From NCBI GenBank assembly GCA_012861695.1, contig JAAOOA010000127.1, forward strand, positions 62,001 through 126,000: a stretch of DNA of 64,000 bases. The letters run 5' to 3'. The notes beneath the pieces are model-generated. The model made no database searches and had not been told where the DNA came from. It saw only the letters and a program-made list of their open reading frames with translations. A program made the position numbers and the translations under genes. Positions 11,960 to 42,914 of the stretch are shown here, one piece after another (position 1 is the stretch's first letter; each line of letters begins with the position of its first letter). The DNA is from Trematomus loennbergii. Taxonomy: Eukaryota > Chordata > Actinopteri > Perciformes > Nototheniidae.

Positions 11960-12952
11960 GGGACCTTCCATTAAGTGCATATAATGACAGTTCACATGAA
12001 TAACATTTATAACAAAAGGGACAGACTGATAGGTGTAAACACATGGAAAGGACAGACAGAACAGATTACATTCATTGCAGCAGCATACAGTACAGTCCCC
12101 TCTTACCTCACCACACCTCTCATCCACTGTTGTACAATATAAAACAGGTTTTAATATGCAAATAAATGTGTTTTATGTGCAGTAACGCAAATTATATATT
12201 GGATATGAGAGAACACTGCAGACAAATGGCCCCAAGATGCCAGTACTGACAAGTATTAAGTCCCATTTTTTGTTCCATCACATTTTACAGAGACAGACAA
12301 AAGTCTGTTGACTGGGCTGATGATAGAAAACTATTATTTCCCCCAACAGAAGCAGATATTGTCTGTCTGAATGACTATGAAAGGCTCCATTCCAACACTT
12401 GGAAGCATTCCTCCTAATTCTAATAATTCTTAGTGTTTCCTTCAAATACATTCTCCTCCTAAATTAAGTAGAGTTAGAGATTTCCCTCTCATTGTATATT
12501 TGTTAGTGTCACTGTATATCTTTGTTTATCCTTCCAGTTTAACAATGCAAATACAATGTAAATTATCTCAAAAATACATTCGCTACAAGAAGTTTTACCT
12601 TTGCTACTGAAAGTGACCAATTAGTATTGCCAACAGAAGCAGCTCTTTCCTCAAAATCATGAACAACAAATAATATTAGAAAGGCCAACTGTAGCTTAGC
12701 AAATAAAAGTGTAAACCAACAGCTTTGATTGGATCCAGATTAAAATAAATAGTATGAAAATCAAAGTCATCTCCTAACATTTTCTATATGAGATACAGAA
12801 GGGTTTCGCTTTCTTTACGATTCATCAGTTTCATTTCAACTGTGAAGAGAAGCTCACCTCCTGCAGCTCTCCAACAATAATGTAAACCCTGATCCCAGCT
12901 CATCTACCTGACACACATACGCTACCCTGTGTTTCCATGGAGCCTGGGCAGC

Positions 12953-13004
12953 AGGGATCTGGTGTTTCAGGGATCTGGTGTTTCAGGGATCTGGTGTTTC
13001 AGGG
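12953..13004. repeat. Three tandem copies of a 16-bp unit
   Basis: The unit gggatctggtgtttca is repeated three times with almost no change, immediately past the anillin stop codon in the 3' UTR. Typical minisatellite slippage. Confidence 0.9.
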
Positions 13005-13010
13005 ATGTAG

Positions 13011-32993
<19,983 letters not shown>

Positions 32994-33639
32994 TCTGAGC
33001 TGCAAACAGTGACATCATGTGTGTTTTAAGATGCAAGCTATTATTAAGCACAACAGCATTGCTACAAACAGGTGAACTCATTGCAGTTCATTTAGTGACT
33101 CACCTCTCAAATCACCTGCTCACAACTAATAAAATGGCCCCGTGAGTTACAAACCAGATACAAATCGGCTAAAAGTTATGATGTGGGTTAAGACGAACTA
33201 AATAGCCATGATAGAATGAATAAAGCTACTTAACAACAGACGTTTTTACACAGACAGAGGAATATGATATAATATTGGATATTATATCCGGTGTTAGCTT
33301 TTTTTTTAATGAAATGTTGCAATATGTCCGAGCCAGTAAGATTAGGTAAAATGATGTACATAACGTTAACTTGTTAACACTGCTAACACTTGAATAAACA
33401 TGTGTTCGTTACACCTAATTAGCGTTAAAGCATTAGCATATATCTGCGTAATTAAAACCTGTTACTTGACTTAGCTTGCTAACATTAGCTTCGCAGCCAT
33501 TTGAATAGACTCAGGCAAGCTAATTCCAAGCTAACTTTTCTAAAGCTGACCAGCGTAACGTTAGGGCTAACTGTACAACTAACAAGCGGAACAACAGAGC
33601 TGGCAATGTATATGCTGAACAAGTCGTGTGTTGTCTTAC

Positions 33640-33785
33640 CTGAAAATAAGTCTGTAAGGAACAGTTGAATTGACAGAAAGCTAGAAACAACCTCCTTGTT
33701 GTTTTACGCTTTCGTCTCCTCCTCCAATTTTGAATTTCAGCGGGTCTTCTTCTGACGTTAGCAGAGCATAGTGCACCCAACTGCA
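33640..33785 (-). other. anln: anln upstream 5' exon (probably non-coding)
   Basis: Ends with a CAG|GTAAGA donor at 33639/33640 on the minus strand. The 5' limit is unknown and set at the position where an in-frame ATG (33778-33780) occurs. That ATG opens 47 Arg-rich codons in phase with the next exon, but they look nothing like the conserved anillin N-terminus, so 5' UTR is preferred. Confidence 0.6.
33724..33734. promoter_or_regulatory. anln: CCAAT box directly followed by CHR-like TTTGAA
   Basis: Plus-strand CCAATTTTGAA. CCAAT boxes and CHR elements (TTTGAA) drive G2/M genes, and anillin is a G2/M gene, so the placement near the presumed start is suggestive. The two sites touch, whereas a spacing of some 20-30 bp is usual; this is weak evidence. 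Confidence 0.25.
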
Positions 33786-34486
33786 GTACCGTAAAGACTG
33801 TGGAAGATATGGCAAGTCGATTTAGCTTTTATTCATTTCTGGACTATGTCAGAAATTCAATTGTAACTAGTTATAATGTGTATTCTTGATATCAGAAATG
33901 CGATTTAAACTAGTGAGATTTGCATCGTTTTTCTCAATCATTTCAATGGGAGTTGGCATTTGAACTATTTCAAATTCCAGTTCAAAAATCTTAGGTGACA
34001 TTAGTAGCCCAAGCCCATACATACACTCATGCAAATCAGTTACACGTGATGATCATGAGGAAGTTGATGGGGTTGCAATGCATGCAAATAAGTGATCTAA
34101 ACAGGAGCTAAACCTGGTTTCACACGTCTAAAAACAGCTGCGATTAGATCTTGTGAACATCATGCTAACGCCATCACTTCAAAGTAAAGCCTTACAGGAC
34201 GGAGGGGCTGATTTACAGGAAACTGAATGGAGTTTACCCTGAAGGGGACAGAAACCAATGCTAATTAGTGGTTGGTAATTTCTGTCTGTATTTTATGCCT
34301 TAAAAATAGAAGCTTTCTTTACCAAAAATCTGTACTAATGGTAAACAGATCAATTACACTCAAAAAACCACTTCAAACTTCAATGCCTAGTTTTAAGGAT
34401 TCAATATATAATATAAGGATTACTTTATATAGAACATAATTCTGATGAAAAGTGTTTACAGTAAGAATTGTAGATAATGCGAAAAA
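33786..34486. other. Upstream flank of anillin gene
   Basis: No exon or element end recognised. It should contain the distal promoter of the anillin gene. Confidence 0.35.
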
Positions 34487-34928
34487 CAGTGGTTAAAGAA
34501 GTACTCAGATCTTTTAAAGTACAAAAGTATTACCATCAAAATATACTTGAGGTACTGTCCATGCAGAAGGGGCATCTATTTATATTATATCACAGGGTTA
34601 TAATTATTATATATATGTGTACATTTAATTTTGCAGCTTGGAAAGTTTGAACTAACTTTAAGGACGTTAATACTGCAAAGTATCTTAATCCATGATAGTA
34701 TATCCTAATTTATCAGTCAATTTAATTTTGTTTGAATAATATAACCCTGCAAAATATCTACTGTAGTAACTAATGCTTACAATTAAATGTAGAGGATTAA
34801 AAAGTAAAATATTTCTGCTTCCAACTTGTAGTGGAGTAGAAGAATGAAGTAGAATAAAATGGAAATACTCATAGAGTACAAGTAAAAGAACTATACTTAA
34901 GAACAGTACTTGAGTAGCGTAACCCCTG
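34487..34928 (-). repeat. hAT-like MITE, 'tactcaagtac' family, copy 4
   Basis: Starts CAGTGGTTAAAGAAGTACTC and ends near ACCCCTG in reverse orientation to copies 1-2. Internal 'gtagtggagtagaag' is the complement of the shared motif. Confidence 0.65.
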
Positions 34929-35730
34929 ACTGAGCCTATACTGTTAGTCTCCCCTCTTTTACTATTGCCCTTAATGTGACCTTCCTGCCTAAATAAATGA
35001 CAGCTTCACGTCACAGTCCTGTTGGACCATAACATATCTACAGTACTTGTTGGGGGCATATTAAGCTAATGTTCAGCTTTATATCTGTACTCTGTGCCTC
35101 TGGGACATGTCTCCATGCTTTAATGTTCAAAAAGCTCTTTTCTCATACTGCCTGTGCTGCAGCACCTCTTTTCACCCTCTGTCTGAAACCAGAGCCCAGT
35201 TTGCTCTGATTGGTTAGCTGGCCGGCTCCTTAGGGCTGCACATATCATGTCAGGAAATATTTGGTTTCTGTAAAGCATATTACAGAGCTGACACCAGTGC
35301 AAGTACTGAAGAGAGAATTTTGTTTATGTTTTTATTGTCCAAGTTGCAGTAGAAACAGGTGGGTTTTCTGTCTGTGTTGAGGATGTGTAGACTTTCTGCT
35401 GTCCTGATGTTAATGGGGATCCGTTTCACCATTTTAGAGCCAAGATAACAAACAGGCGTGTTTTGATGAGGGGAACCTGGGTCCACATTGCAGTGAAGCT
35501 GATTGGCTGATGCAGAGGGAAGTGCACATGCTGGACTGTATGCTTTAACAATGTCCTCAATAGGAAGAACTGGATCCATTCACAACACAGTAAGCCAGAA
35601 CCAGTGTCTTGAAGAGGATTCGGCAGTGAAGGGAGCAGAGGAGCAGTGCAGTGTGGGAGAACTGAGGGGAGGATGGAAACAAGTCAGGCTGCTGCATTCT
35701 GGGTGAGCTGCAGAGGTCTGGTGCTACTGA
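34929..35730. other. Non-coding region with repeat debris
   Basis: Segments near 35190-35240 resemble 3780-3830 ('ctctgattggt'), and 35650-35720 ('ctgctgcattctgggtgagc') is typical of dispersed fish repeats. No gene recognised. Confidence 0.35.
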
Positions 35731-36219
35731 CAGAGGTGGGAGAAGTAATCATATCTTGTACTTAAATAAAAGTAAAAGTACCAGAGTGTAAAAGTAAAAG
35801 TCCTGCATTCAAAATGTTATTCAAGTAAAAGTACTTATCATCAAAATAGTAGTCATTGTGCAGATTGGTCCATTTCAGAATAATATATATGATATGTTTT
35901 ATAATGATTGATCATTAAAGTGTTCTCAAAGCTGGTAAAGGTGCAGCTACTTTGAATGACTTTGTATACTGCAGGGCAGCTTGTGAATTTACTCCAGGTG
36001 GAACTAAAGTCTGATTTAAGACTTGATTAGATTTCACATCATTCATCCAGATCTGTAAAGTAACTAAAGGGATTAAATAAATGAAGTGGAGTGTGGTACA
36101 CCATTTATCTCTGAATTGTATTGGAGTAGAAATACAAAGTAAATAATAAAGTTCAAGTCTCTCATATTGTACTTAAGTGCAACACTTAGTTAAATGTACT
36201 TAGTTACTTTACACCACTG
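35731..36219 (-). repeat. hAT-like MITE, 'tactcaagtac' family, copy 5
   Basis: Well-preserved copy: begins CAGAGGTGGGAGAAGTAAT and ends GTTACTTTACACCACTG. The CAG...CTG ends support a hAT MITE, though no clear 8-bp duplication is seen. Confidence 0.75.
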
Positions 36220-36612
36220 ACTATGGTTGCAGCTAAAATAATGACATGTAGAGACACAGTTGGTCCTATGGAATTCATAAACTGGTTTAAACAGAACATT
36301 TCGCGGTTGGTGTGTAGCCTTGTTGCCACATGCTTGGAAATGTAAATCATGAAAAGTTAAAATCTAATTTCAACAGTGAATTAAGACACTACCAATAAGT
36401 CTCTTAACATTGAGTATGATCTAAATATAAATCAAATATGATCTGTGAGTTCTCTGTACTTCTGCTGATAACTGATAAACTGCAAGTGTTTGATGATCTT
36501 GAATGCTGGTGGTGATCTTTCCACTAACTAACACTGAGATGTAGATGCTGAGAAGTCTGGGGTTAGGTGAGGTGATTTTAATCTTTATTTAAACTTCCTT
36601 CCCCTTAATAGA

Positions 36613-36812
36613 TTACATTACATTACATGTCACTTGTTAGATGCTTTTATCCAAAGTGACTTACATATTCAATACTGTGGGCAATCCCCCAGGAGCAATT
36701 TGGGGTGAAGTGTCTTGCCCAGGGACACAACGACATGCTGACTGCAGTGGGGTTTGAACCTGTGACCCCTGATCCTAACACCAACGCACAACCCACTGCA
36801 CCACACGCCTCC
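36613..36812 (-). mobile_element. tRNA-derived SINE, copy 2
   Basis: Same family as 8642-8836, with B-box GGTTCAAACCC and the tail 'ggataaaagcatctaacaag' on the minus strand. Differs from copy 1 by scattered substitutions and small indels. Confidence 0.85.
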
Positions 36813-36845
36813 GTATGATAACACCAGTCATTTTAGTGTTTCGCC

Positions 36846-38412
36846 CAGGGCCGTCTCTGGCCATCTTGGGGCCCCAAGCGACATTGTGAGATGAGCCCCC
36901 CCCCCCCAACCGACAGGAGTGAAACATTTTCTTTTGGAAACAATATACTTTGCCAATATAATTCCTGGTTATTATTATTATCAACACAGTTACTTTTTTA
37001 TACAGTGAGGTAAATGGTAAATGTGCATGTATGTCGTTCAGTATGCGTTTACAGGTGAATACGTCTGCATTCCTGCCAAATACTAGCCTCAAAAAGATTA
37101 AAATATAATTAATGCAAATAAACTACTTCTACTAATAATAATCATAATAATCATAATCAATTCAATAATATAAATACTATATTATTTTATTATAATATAG
37201 TTGTAATATAGTCAAGACAAAACATGCTTATGACATGCTCAAAAACTGATATTTCTTAAATCTGTATTCAAATGTAGTTCCCTGTCAGCAATGTATCAAC
37301 AACTACACACACATTTCTATCAGTATTTCTCTGTGTGGTGGTTGACATGATGATGACTGTTAGGTTAAGGGGAGAGGCTGAGCATCACCATGAAATGTGC
37401 AAATTGACATAAAAATGAATAAAAGGGGAAAAAATGCTCCTTGTTGTTTAGGCTGTAAACTTTAACTGTTAAGCTAGCTACACCAACCCGATTTTGGGAG
37501 TCAGAGGTCGTCAGAGGCAGTCGGGCATTCGCGGCGCCCTACTCAGGTTGTGTGTCCCGCACCGTCGTCTCTTTACGGCACCTTTTCACACCTCCCTTCA
37601 ACATGTTGAATCGGCCGCGGGAGGTCAGAGAAAGTCGGCCCAAGCAATCACTCTGATTGGCTGTTCACACTACCGCTGCCTGCTGGTAAGGACAGTTATT
37701 GCCACTCGTCGACTGGAAAGTATTTGCGGTGTGTTCTTAGGCGGGCGGCGTAGCGGGCGGCGTAGCCGACGCAGGCGACGTAAAAGTTGGGACGCCTTCG
37801 GTACGCGTTCTTTGGTCTCAGGTGGGTGTGTAGCGGCCTTTATGTAAGCCAACTAGACAGACAGTTTATCACTCTTCCTCCTGTACATTAGCAGATAAAA
37901 GGCATAAAATACTTGAATGAATGGTAAATAAAGAATGCTGGAAATAACTGCATCTCCATTAGCCTATATGCTATGCAGAGACTGCCTTCTTCATGTCGTG
38001 AATTGCAGCTGATGTTTTAATATGGCAATTGGCTAAGGTTTGGCATTTGACTAATACAACATTCGCAAGTTGTACATTTGACTCATACAATAACCCACCT
38101 TCGAGTGATGCTCTAGTTTCTTCATGTTTTTTATTTTTTTCCCTCTTGCTTGCGCTGGACTGAAACTGTCTTTTCGCCGACATCTCTTCACCTGCACTAG
38201 TGTCCGTATCAAAGCCGTGATTGGTCAGATGTCGATTCATTGCAACGGTGTCGGGTTACAGACGTGCTCCCCTTGTCACCTCTCGCGTGTCAGCGGGGGG
38301 GCGGTGCGCGGAGAACTGCGCTGAGAACTGCGCATAAGCCGAGGCCCCTTGCGCAATGTGAGGCCCCATGCAGCCTGCATGATTGATCGGCATGTAGGGA
38401 GGGACGGCCCTG
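36846..38412. mobile_element. hAT element next to the chemokine promoter
   Basis: Termini CAGGGCCGTCTCTGG and ...GGACGGCCCTG with identical 8-bp flanks gtttcgcc (36838-36845 and 38413-38420). The GC-rich interior (37480-38350) has ORFs with no transposase motif. The right end lies about 90 bp from the TATA-like box of the chemokine gene. Confidence 0.92.
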
Positions 38413-38503
38413 GTTTCGCCACAGAGGAGGTTCTGAGAAGGTGTCGGGGAATTCTGCAATAACGTCTCATGACAGGACACATTTCCGGTTCCACTATGGA
38501 CAG

Positions 38504-38512
38504 GATATATAT
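38504..38512 (+). promoter_or_regulatory. TATA box of the chemokine gene
   Basis: gatatatat about 70 bp before the start codon at 38575, leaving room for a short 5' UTR. Position fits a TATA-driven inducible chemokine promoter. Confidence 0.6.
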
Positions 38513-38574
38513 TGGACTTGCTGCTGAGAGTGGACCACAGCAAAGGGAGAAGACTCTCCTGCACTGACAGCAGG

Positions 38575-38635
38575 ATGAAGACTCTCCTCTCTCTGGGGCT
38601 GCTGCTACTCACCGCCTGCTGCTGCAGCGCCATGC
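38575..38635 (+). CDS. CC chemokine exon 1: signal peptide
   Basis: Starts at the first ATG in a good context (caggATGa), encodes the leader and ends ATG C|GTGAGT. Confidence 0.92.
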
Positions 38636-39738
38636 GTGAGTGATCTGATTTCACATCACTGACTGTATTAGGTTAGTTGAGAGCAAAATAATAGGTTCAA
38701 CTTCAACTGCTTTCAACTAACGTCATATAATTATGTGGAATCTGAATACATTTGATTAAAGTCGATGTACATCCTCCTCAGAGTCTGCTCTTAGAAGTGT
38801 TTATGTTAACTTTCTCTGTTCCCTCCTCACAGCTCATGCTCTGCAGCTCAGCACAGCTCCTAGAAACTGCTGCTTCAAGTTCTCGAATCGAAGTTTACCA
38901 TGGAGGTTGGTATCCGACATTACACCGCAACAGACACACAGCTCCTGTCGGAACAACGCCTTCATGTAACTTTGTGTCTCTTTCTTCTGCTGTTTTTAAC
39001 TGACTAATATAAATGATGAATAGAAAGATGATAATCCATGACCTCCAGACGGCAACATCACCAAGCCACAACATCCACTATAAAAAAAATGACTGATCAT
39101 CACTGTTGTGATCAAAGTAGTATTATTACTTCAGTTATGGTCTTGACTGGTATTTATATCCAGTGGTTTAATGTAATGTAGAATTTTGAGGTATGTGCAC
39201 AGTATGTTTTTATTGTATGCTTAACTACTCCACTGATATTGTGCATTTAATCTCACTACATTTATTGGTAGCTTTAGTGACTTTAAAGATTTCGATTTTT
39301 ATCAAGTACAAACATTATAAATGAATTATAGTTTAAAACATCCTGCAGCCGTATACAAAATAATTCAAATAAGCGTAACGAGTACTTTTCATAGTAGTTT
39401 TTAGTATTTCACGTATGTTTTGTGTTTGAATGCAGTGTTTTTCTTGTACTAGAGTATACAAAAAAAAGAAAAAAAGAAATGTTATAGCTACTTTTACTCA
39501 AGTAAAATTGCTGAATACTTCTTTCCCCACTGCTTGTGTGGAGATTTACACCATCAACCGCAAATAAACTTCATCGAAATTGATTTTCATGACAAGTGCT
39601 AATTCTATGTTTCTCTACTGTATGTTGTGCAGAGTCCAGACCATCAGAGGGAGAAAGATCTGCTACAGTGGAACCTTCCGGTGGGCTGTGGACGTCTACA
39701 ACCTGCTCCACAACACTGAGGGCAGCACTCAGCCCTGA
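38575..39738 (+). CDS. CC chemokine, three exons
   Basis: Small secreted chemoattractant acting on G-protein-coupled receptors. Exons 38575-38635, 38833-38965 and 39633-39738 join in phase to 99 residues. Residues 1-19 are a signal peptide (MKTLLSLGLLLLTACCCSA). The mature part has the adjacent-cysteine motif APRNCCFKF, the third Cys in THSSCRN after 24 residues, the fourth in GRKICYS after 15 more, and the C-terminal helix FRWAVDVYNLLHN. Three exons with phases 1 and 2 match the usual CC chemokine gene. The 24-residue gap between second and third Cys resembles CCL19/CCL25-type members more than MIP-1 types, but I cannot name the orthologue. All four cysteines and splice sites are intact, so it is likely functional. 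A hAT lies just upstream and a MITE in intron 2. Confidence 0.92.
38833..38965 (+). CDS. CC chemokine exon 2: CC motif to third cysteine
   Basis: Acceptor CTCACAG, donor TTCAT|GTAACT. Encodes the CC motif and third cysteine. An earlier GTTGGT inside the exon would remove the third cysteine and is not used in this model. Confidence 0.9.
39161..39532 (+). repeat. hAT-like MITE, 'tactcaagtac' family, copy 6
   Basis: Starts CAGTGGTTTAATGTAATG and ends CTTCTTTCCCCACTG within intron 2 of the chemokine gene. Diverged copy. Confidence 0.6.
39633..39738 (+). CDS. CC chemokine exon 3: fourth cysteine and C-terminal helix
   Basis: Acceptor TTGTGCAG. Encodes VQTIRGRKICYSGTFRWAVD and the terminal helix, ending at TGA (39736-39738). 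Confidence 0.92.
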
Positions 39739-39915
39739 TCTGTATAGCTGATGCATACTTGATGTGTTCTTGAAATGGATGCCTGGTTTTTCAGGCCTTC
39801 ATGATATTTGTATTTTACATAAATGTATTAACATTATTAGTGGCTGTGCGCTTTTTTTCTGGTAGAGTAGAAAATGACTTAGACTGCGTGCCTCAGGTTA
39901 TAATTTTAGGGTTTT

Positions 39916-39921
39916 AATAAA
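39916..39921 (+). terminator. Poly(A) signal of the chemokine gene
   Basis: AATAAA 178 bp after the stop codon; a second hexamer lies about 30 bp further on. The 3' UTR is therefore about 200 bp. Confidence 0.6.
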
Positions 39922-40261
39922 TGATCAGATACAGATCAGTTTGCCTCGAAATAAATGTATGAGAGTCTCTGAGGGGAAATGACATAGTAAGAGACAATAA
40001 TTATAGTGACAAAATAAAAACAGTATTTAGTAAAGTAAAGTGGGATGCACACATATTAAACATTTAAAATCAAATTATATTTACAATCACCCATGGGAAT
40101 TATTTTCACACAAATAAGTCAACGACTCATATTAAGTGTTCTACCATCTTCAATGTTTGTGGTGAAAGTACTTCTAAGTTTAAGTAACAAAAAGGACACA
40201 CGTTGTAACAGAGCCCTGGATGCAGGAAGTCCCAGCTCCTTCTCTTTTGTAGTCATGAGCC

Positions 40262-40680
40262 GCGTTCACACCGCAGTACTTTTCCCACTTTAGTTCCGAT
40301 ATAGTTCCGAAATGTCGCGTTCACACCAAGAGCCGGAACTAAAATTTGTTAATCAGAACCTTTTTTACCCCCTTTTCCGTCCCTGCTAGAGAGCAGGGAC
40401 TTTCGTGGGAGAAAAACGTTCCTATGTCTGATTGGCTGGGCGGATTGCAAACCACGGCCCGTAAAACTCCCAAAAAGTTTTGTGAAGCCGCCATTTTATT
40501 ATCCTCGCATTAGCATTATTAGCATTAGCCCAGCGCACAAACGCAGAGAGACTAACTTATGGCAACACAAAAGAAAACATGGGAGCGGTGGAGATGAGGA
40601 GGTGTCTGCGTTCTGGCGATTTACTCGGAAGGCTTCAGTAGAAGCTGCTGGGAGTCCCAGCCAACACACTCTCACTCCCT
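40262..40680 (+). mobile_element. Harbinger-like fragment with broken Myb-like ORF start
   Basis: Begins 'gcgttcacaccgcagtact', like the terminal repeat of 25721-26349. An ATG at 40559 opens MATQKKTWERW and is stopped by a frameshift within two codons. The right terminal repeat is not seen, so the copy is truncated. Confidence 0.65.
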
Positions 40681-41105
40681 AAACGTCCAGAGCGACGCTT
40701 GGTCAGGGTCCCGTGGCGTGCAGTTGTGACGCGCCGAGGCTCCTTCAGCTTCATAAACGGACGCAAAGAGCTTTCAACTGATTGCAATGTATTCCCATCG
40801 GCGGCGGTATTTGACGCTCAGGGAAGCACGGCATCGGTCCATGTCGGAGGCCCTTAAAGGCAATGTGAGCGTCCATTCCCATTGGATAACGGAGAATTGT
40901 ACACCCGGAAGTAAGTATTCTCCTTACTGTCGATTGATTTTACAGTGATATCTGCACTACTCATCAACTCAAAAACACCAGATTATCCTTGTTAATTACA
41001 CAACATTGATTGGTTTAAATTGTGTGCAATGCTTTTGTATTTTTCCCCTTCGATTCGGAGAAACAAATATTTTTCGGAGTTTAGGATGGCAGAAGACACT
41101 ACACT
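40681..41105. other. Non-coding region
   Basis: GC-rich at first (40690-40870), then AT-rich. No family motif or element end was identified. Confidence 0.35.
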
Positions 41106-42418
41106 ACCCAGAATCCTCAGCTATCGTTTAGGACTACACCATGTGCTTTGTTTGACAAACCCCGTGTCTGTGATTGGATGTTGGAGTGGCAGTGCGCGAA
41201 GTTTACACCGCGTCAAACAGCACTTTGAAATGGAATGAAACCCATCGACGGCACACTATCCAAATCAAGACCAGTCTATGATCAAGACTCGAACGTGTCC
41301 TACCCCCCTCCTAAATTCTGCACATTTCTTATTCTATCTACATACATCTTATAAGAGTATAATAAATATGTATAATATCGGTTAAAATAAGTGCTTCAAC
41401 ATAGTTAACATTGCAGGAAAGGAACAAACCATGCAATATATTAAACGTTAAGTACTTTGTCAGGCTTAATATAGATACCCCCAAAGCTTTTTGCTTACAT
41501 GTATTTAAAAGAAGACCTTAACCTAAAGTATTATTTAATGTTTAAATAAAGCCTAATTAGTTTGTCTGTTTTGCACATCCTCCTATTAATATCTTTGTAC
41601 ATCCGGCACTAAACTGTTTTATTCTAGATACCATTTACAGTATCTTCTAGATATTTTCTATTCTATATTTCTATCATTGACTTTCTACTTTCCTCCTATT
41701 TTGTATATACTCTTAATATTTAAATGTTTTCATAAAATATAACACATTCAAAAGTGCTTTACAAAAATGAAAGACATTAAGAAAAAGGCATTTTAAACAG
41801 TCATTAAAAAGCAACACAATCTACCTGCATTGCAATTACTCTAAACGTGTAACAACGTGCTTTAACCAGTAGGAGGTGCGGGTTAAAAAGCTGTCAAGTT
41901 TACAGTGTTAACAAAATAAAATATACTGCTGTTTCTGGTTTAGTTTACGACGGATATATTCTGTTATTGTTTTGATATTTGTAACACGAAAGCGATGTAA
42001 AAAACCCACAGCAACACAGAAAAGATGGTCTTAACATGACCCAGTGGTCTTGTAGTTAATAAAAAACAATAATATCAAAACAAAATATTACTACTAACTT
42101 TATTGTGAAATTAAAACAGAACGGTAAAAGAATAGTTTCCGGTCTATTCTGAGGCCCGATCTCTGTAGATAAATAAAGAACTACGACAGATGTGTAATGT
42201 TTAATGCAGCCAAACCATTCATTACAATGCATTCATGTGATGACTTTCAAAGAGTAAAGCAAGCACTGCTGAATAAAGTATGATTTGATCTTTTACGATC
42301 TTTTTATCATAAGGAATACAGTTGGAGGTCAACCAATCACAGAGCTTGAGAACTAATCACGGGGTTTGTCAAACAAAGCACATGGTGTAGTCCTAAACGA
42401 TAGCTGAGGATTCTGGGT
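41106..42418. repeat. 1.3-kb segment bounded by near-perfect 61-bp inverted repeats
   Basis: Arms 41106-41166 and 42358-42418 (starting acccagaatcctcagctatc) are complementary with essentially no mismatch. The interior is AT-rich and has no recognisable transposase. It may be a non-autonomous DNA transposon, but no target duplication is evident. Confidence 0.7.
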
Positions 42419-42423
42419 CATAA

Positions 42424-42722
42424 TATATGAGCAATACTTCCACACCTGTGTCATCAGACCTCACAATGATGCGGGAATATGACTCTGCAAGATGGCATGG
42501 AGCACCATCCTTGTGTCTGTCTCCTCCTGATCACTGTACAGTGATGTCAAACTGCTGACTCCTGCTGTGCAGATGCTCTTCACCTCCTCCCCTTCGTCAA
42601 ATCCTGAGTGTAGTCTCTGTGGGGCAGCAGTGACAATGTAGTTGCTCACAAACATGCACAGTGCAGTCTTGTTTCCACTACTCCTCAAGTACTTCCTGTA
42701 GTTTGGGACATTTGTTTTGCTT
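42424..42722 (-). pseudogene. Inverted partial copy of a multicopy fish gene (copy A')
   Basis: On the minus strand it reads RSSGNKTALCMFVSNY and SDQEETDTRMVLHA, matching plus-strand 44290-44585. It keeps the reading frame where copy A has a frameshift, but has its own 4-bp deletion after MVLHA. Such proteins occur in many copies in fish and cnidarian genomes; their function is unknown to me. Confidence 0.8.
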
Positions 42723-42837
42723 TAGGTTATAACACTTGTGTTATTCTTCAGAGCTGGGTCCTCATTACAGATCTGCACTTTTTTAAATGCACCTGCATTG
42801 ACACACCCGTTCACAAAATCATACTGAGTGTTTGATA

Positions 42838-42872
42838 CATATTATATATATATATATTATATATATACATAT
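42838..42872. repeat. Short TA microsatellite
   Basis: About 35 bp of TA-rich repeat upstream of copy A. Confidence 0.8.
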
Positions 42873-42914
42873 ATAGAAAACAAGAAATTAAATGTGTGGT
42901 CATGGTATTTGACA

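Larger units (their letters stand above)
11940..13010 (-). other. anln: Probable 3' UTR of the anillin gene
   Basis: Follows the stop codon at 13011-13013 on the minus strand. An AATAAA hexamer on the minus strand at 11954-11959 would end a 3' UTR of about 1 kb, a plausible size for this gene. Another candidate AATAAA-like site would need transcript data to exclude. The part next to the stop holds three copies of a 16-bp repeat. Confidence 0.5.

Noticed and set aside
37494..37847. 117-codon Arg-rich ORF
   Set aside because: Lies entirely inside the GC-rich interior of the hAT at 36846-38412 and has no transposase motif.
38446..38455. NF-kB-like site GGGGAATTCT upstream of the chemokine
   Set aside because: Lacks the final CC of the consensus; too weak to annotate although position is attractive.
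38752..39003. 83-codon ORF over chemokine exon 2
   Set aside because: Wrong frame relative to the CC motif; it is a shadow of the chemokine exon and adjoining introns.
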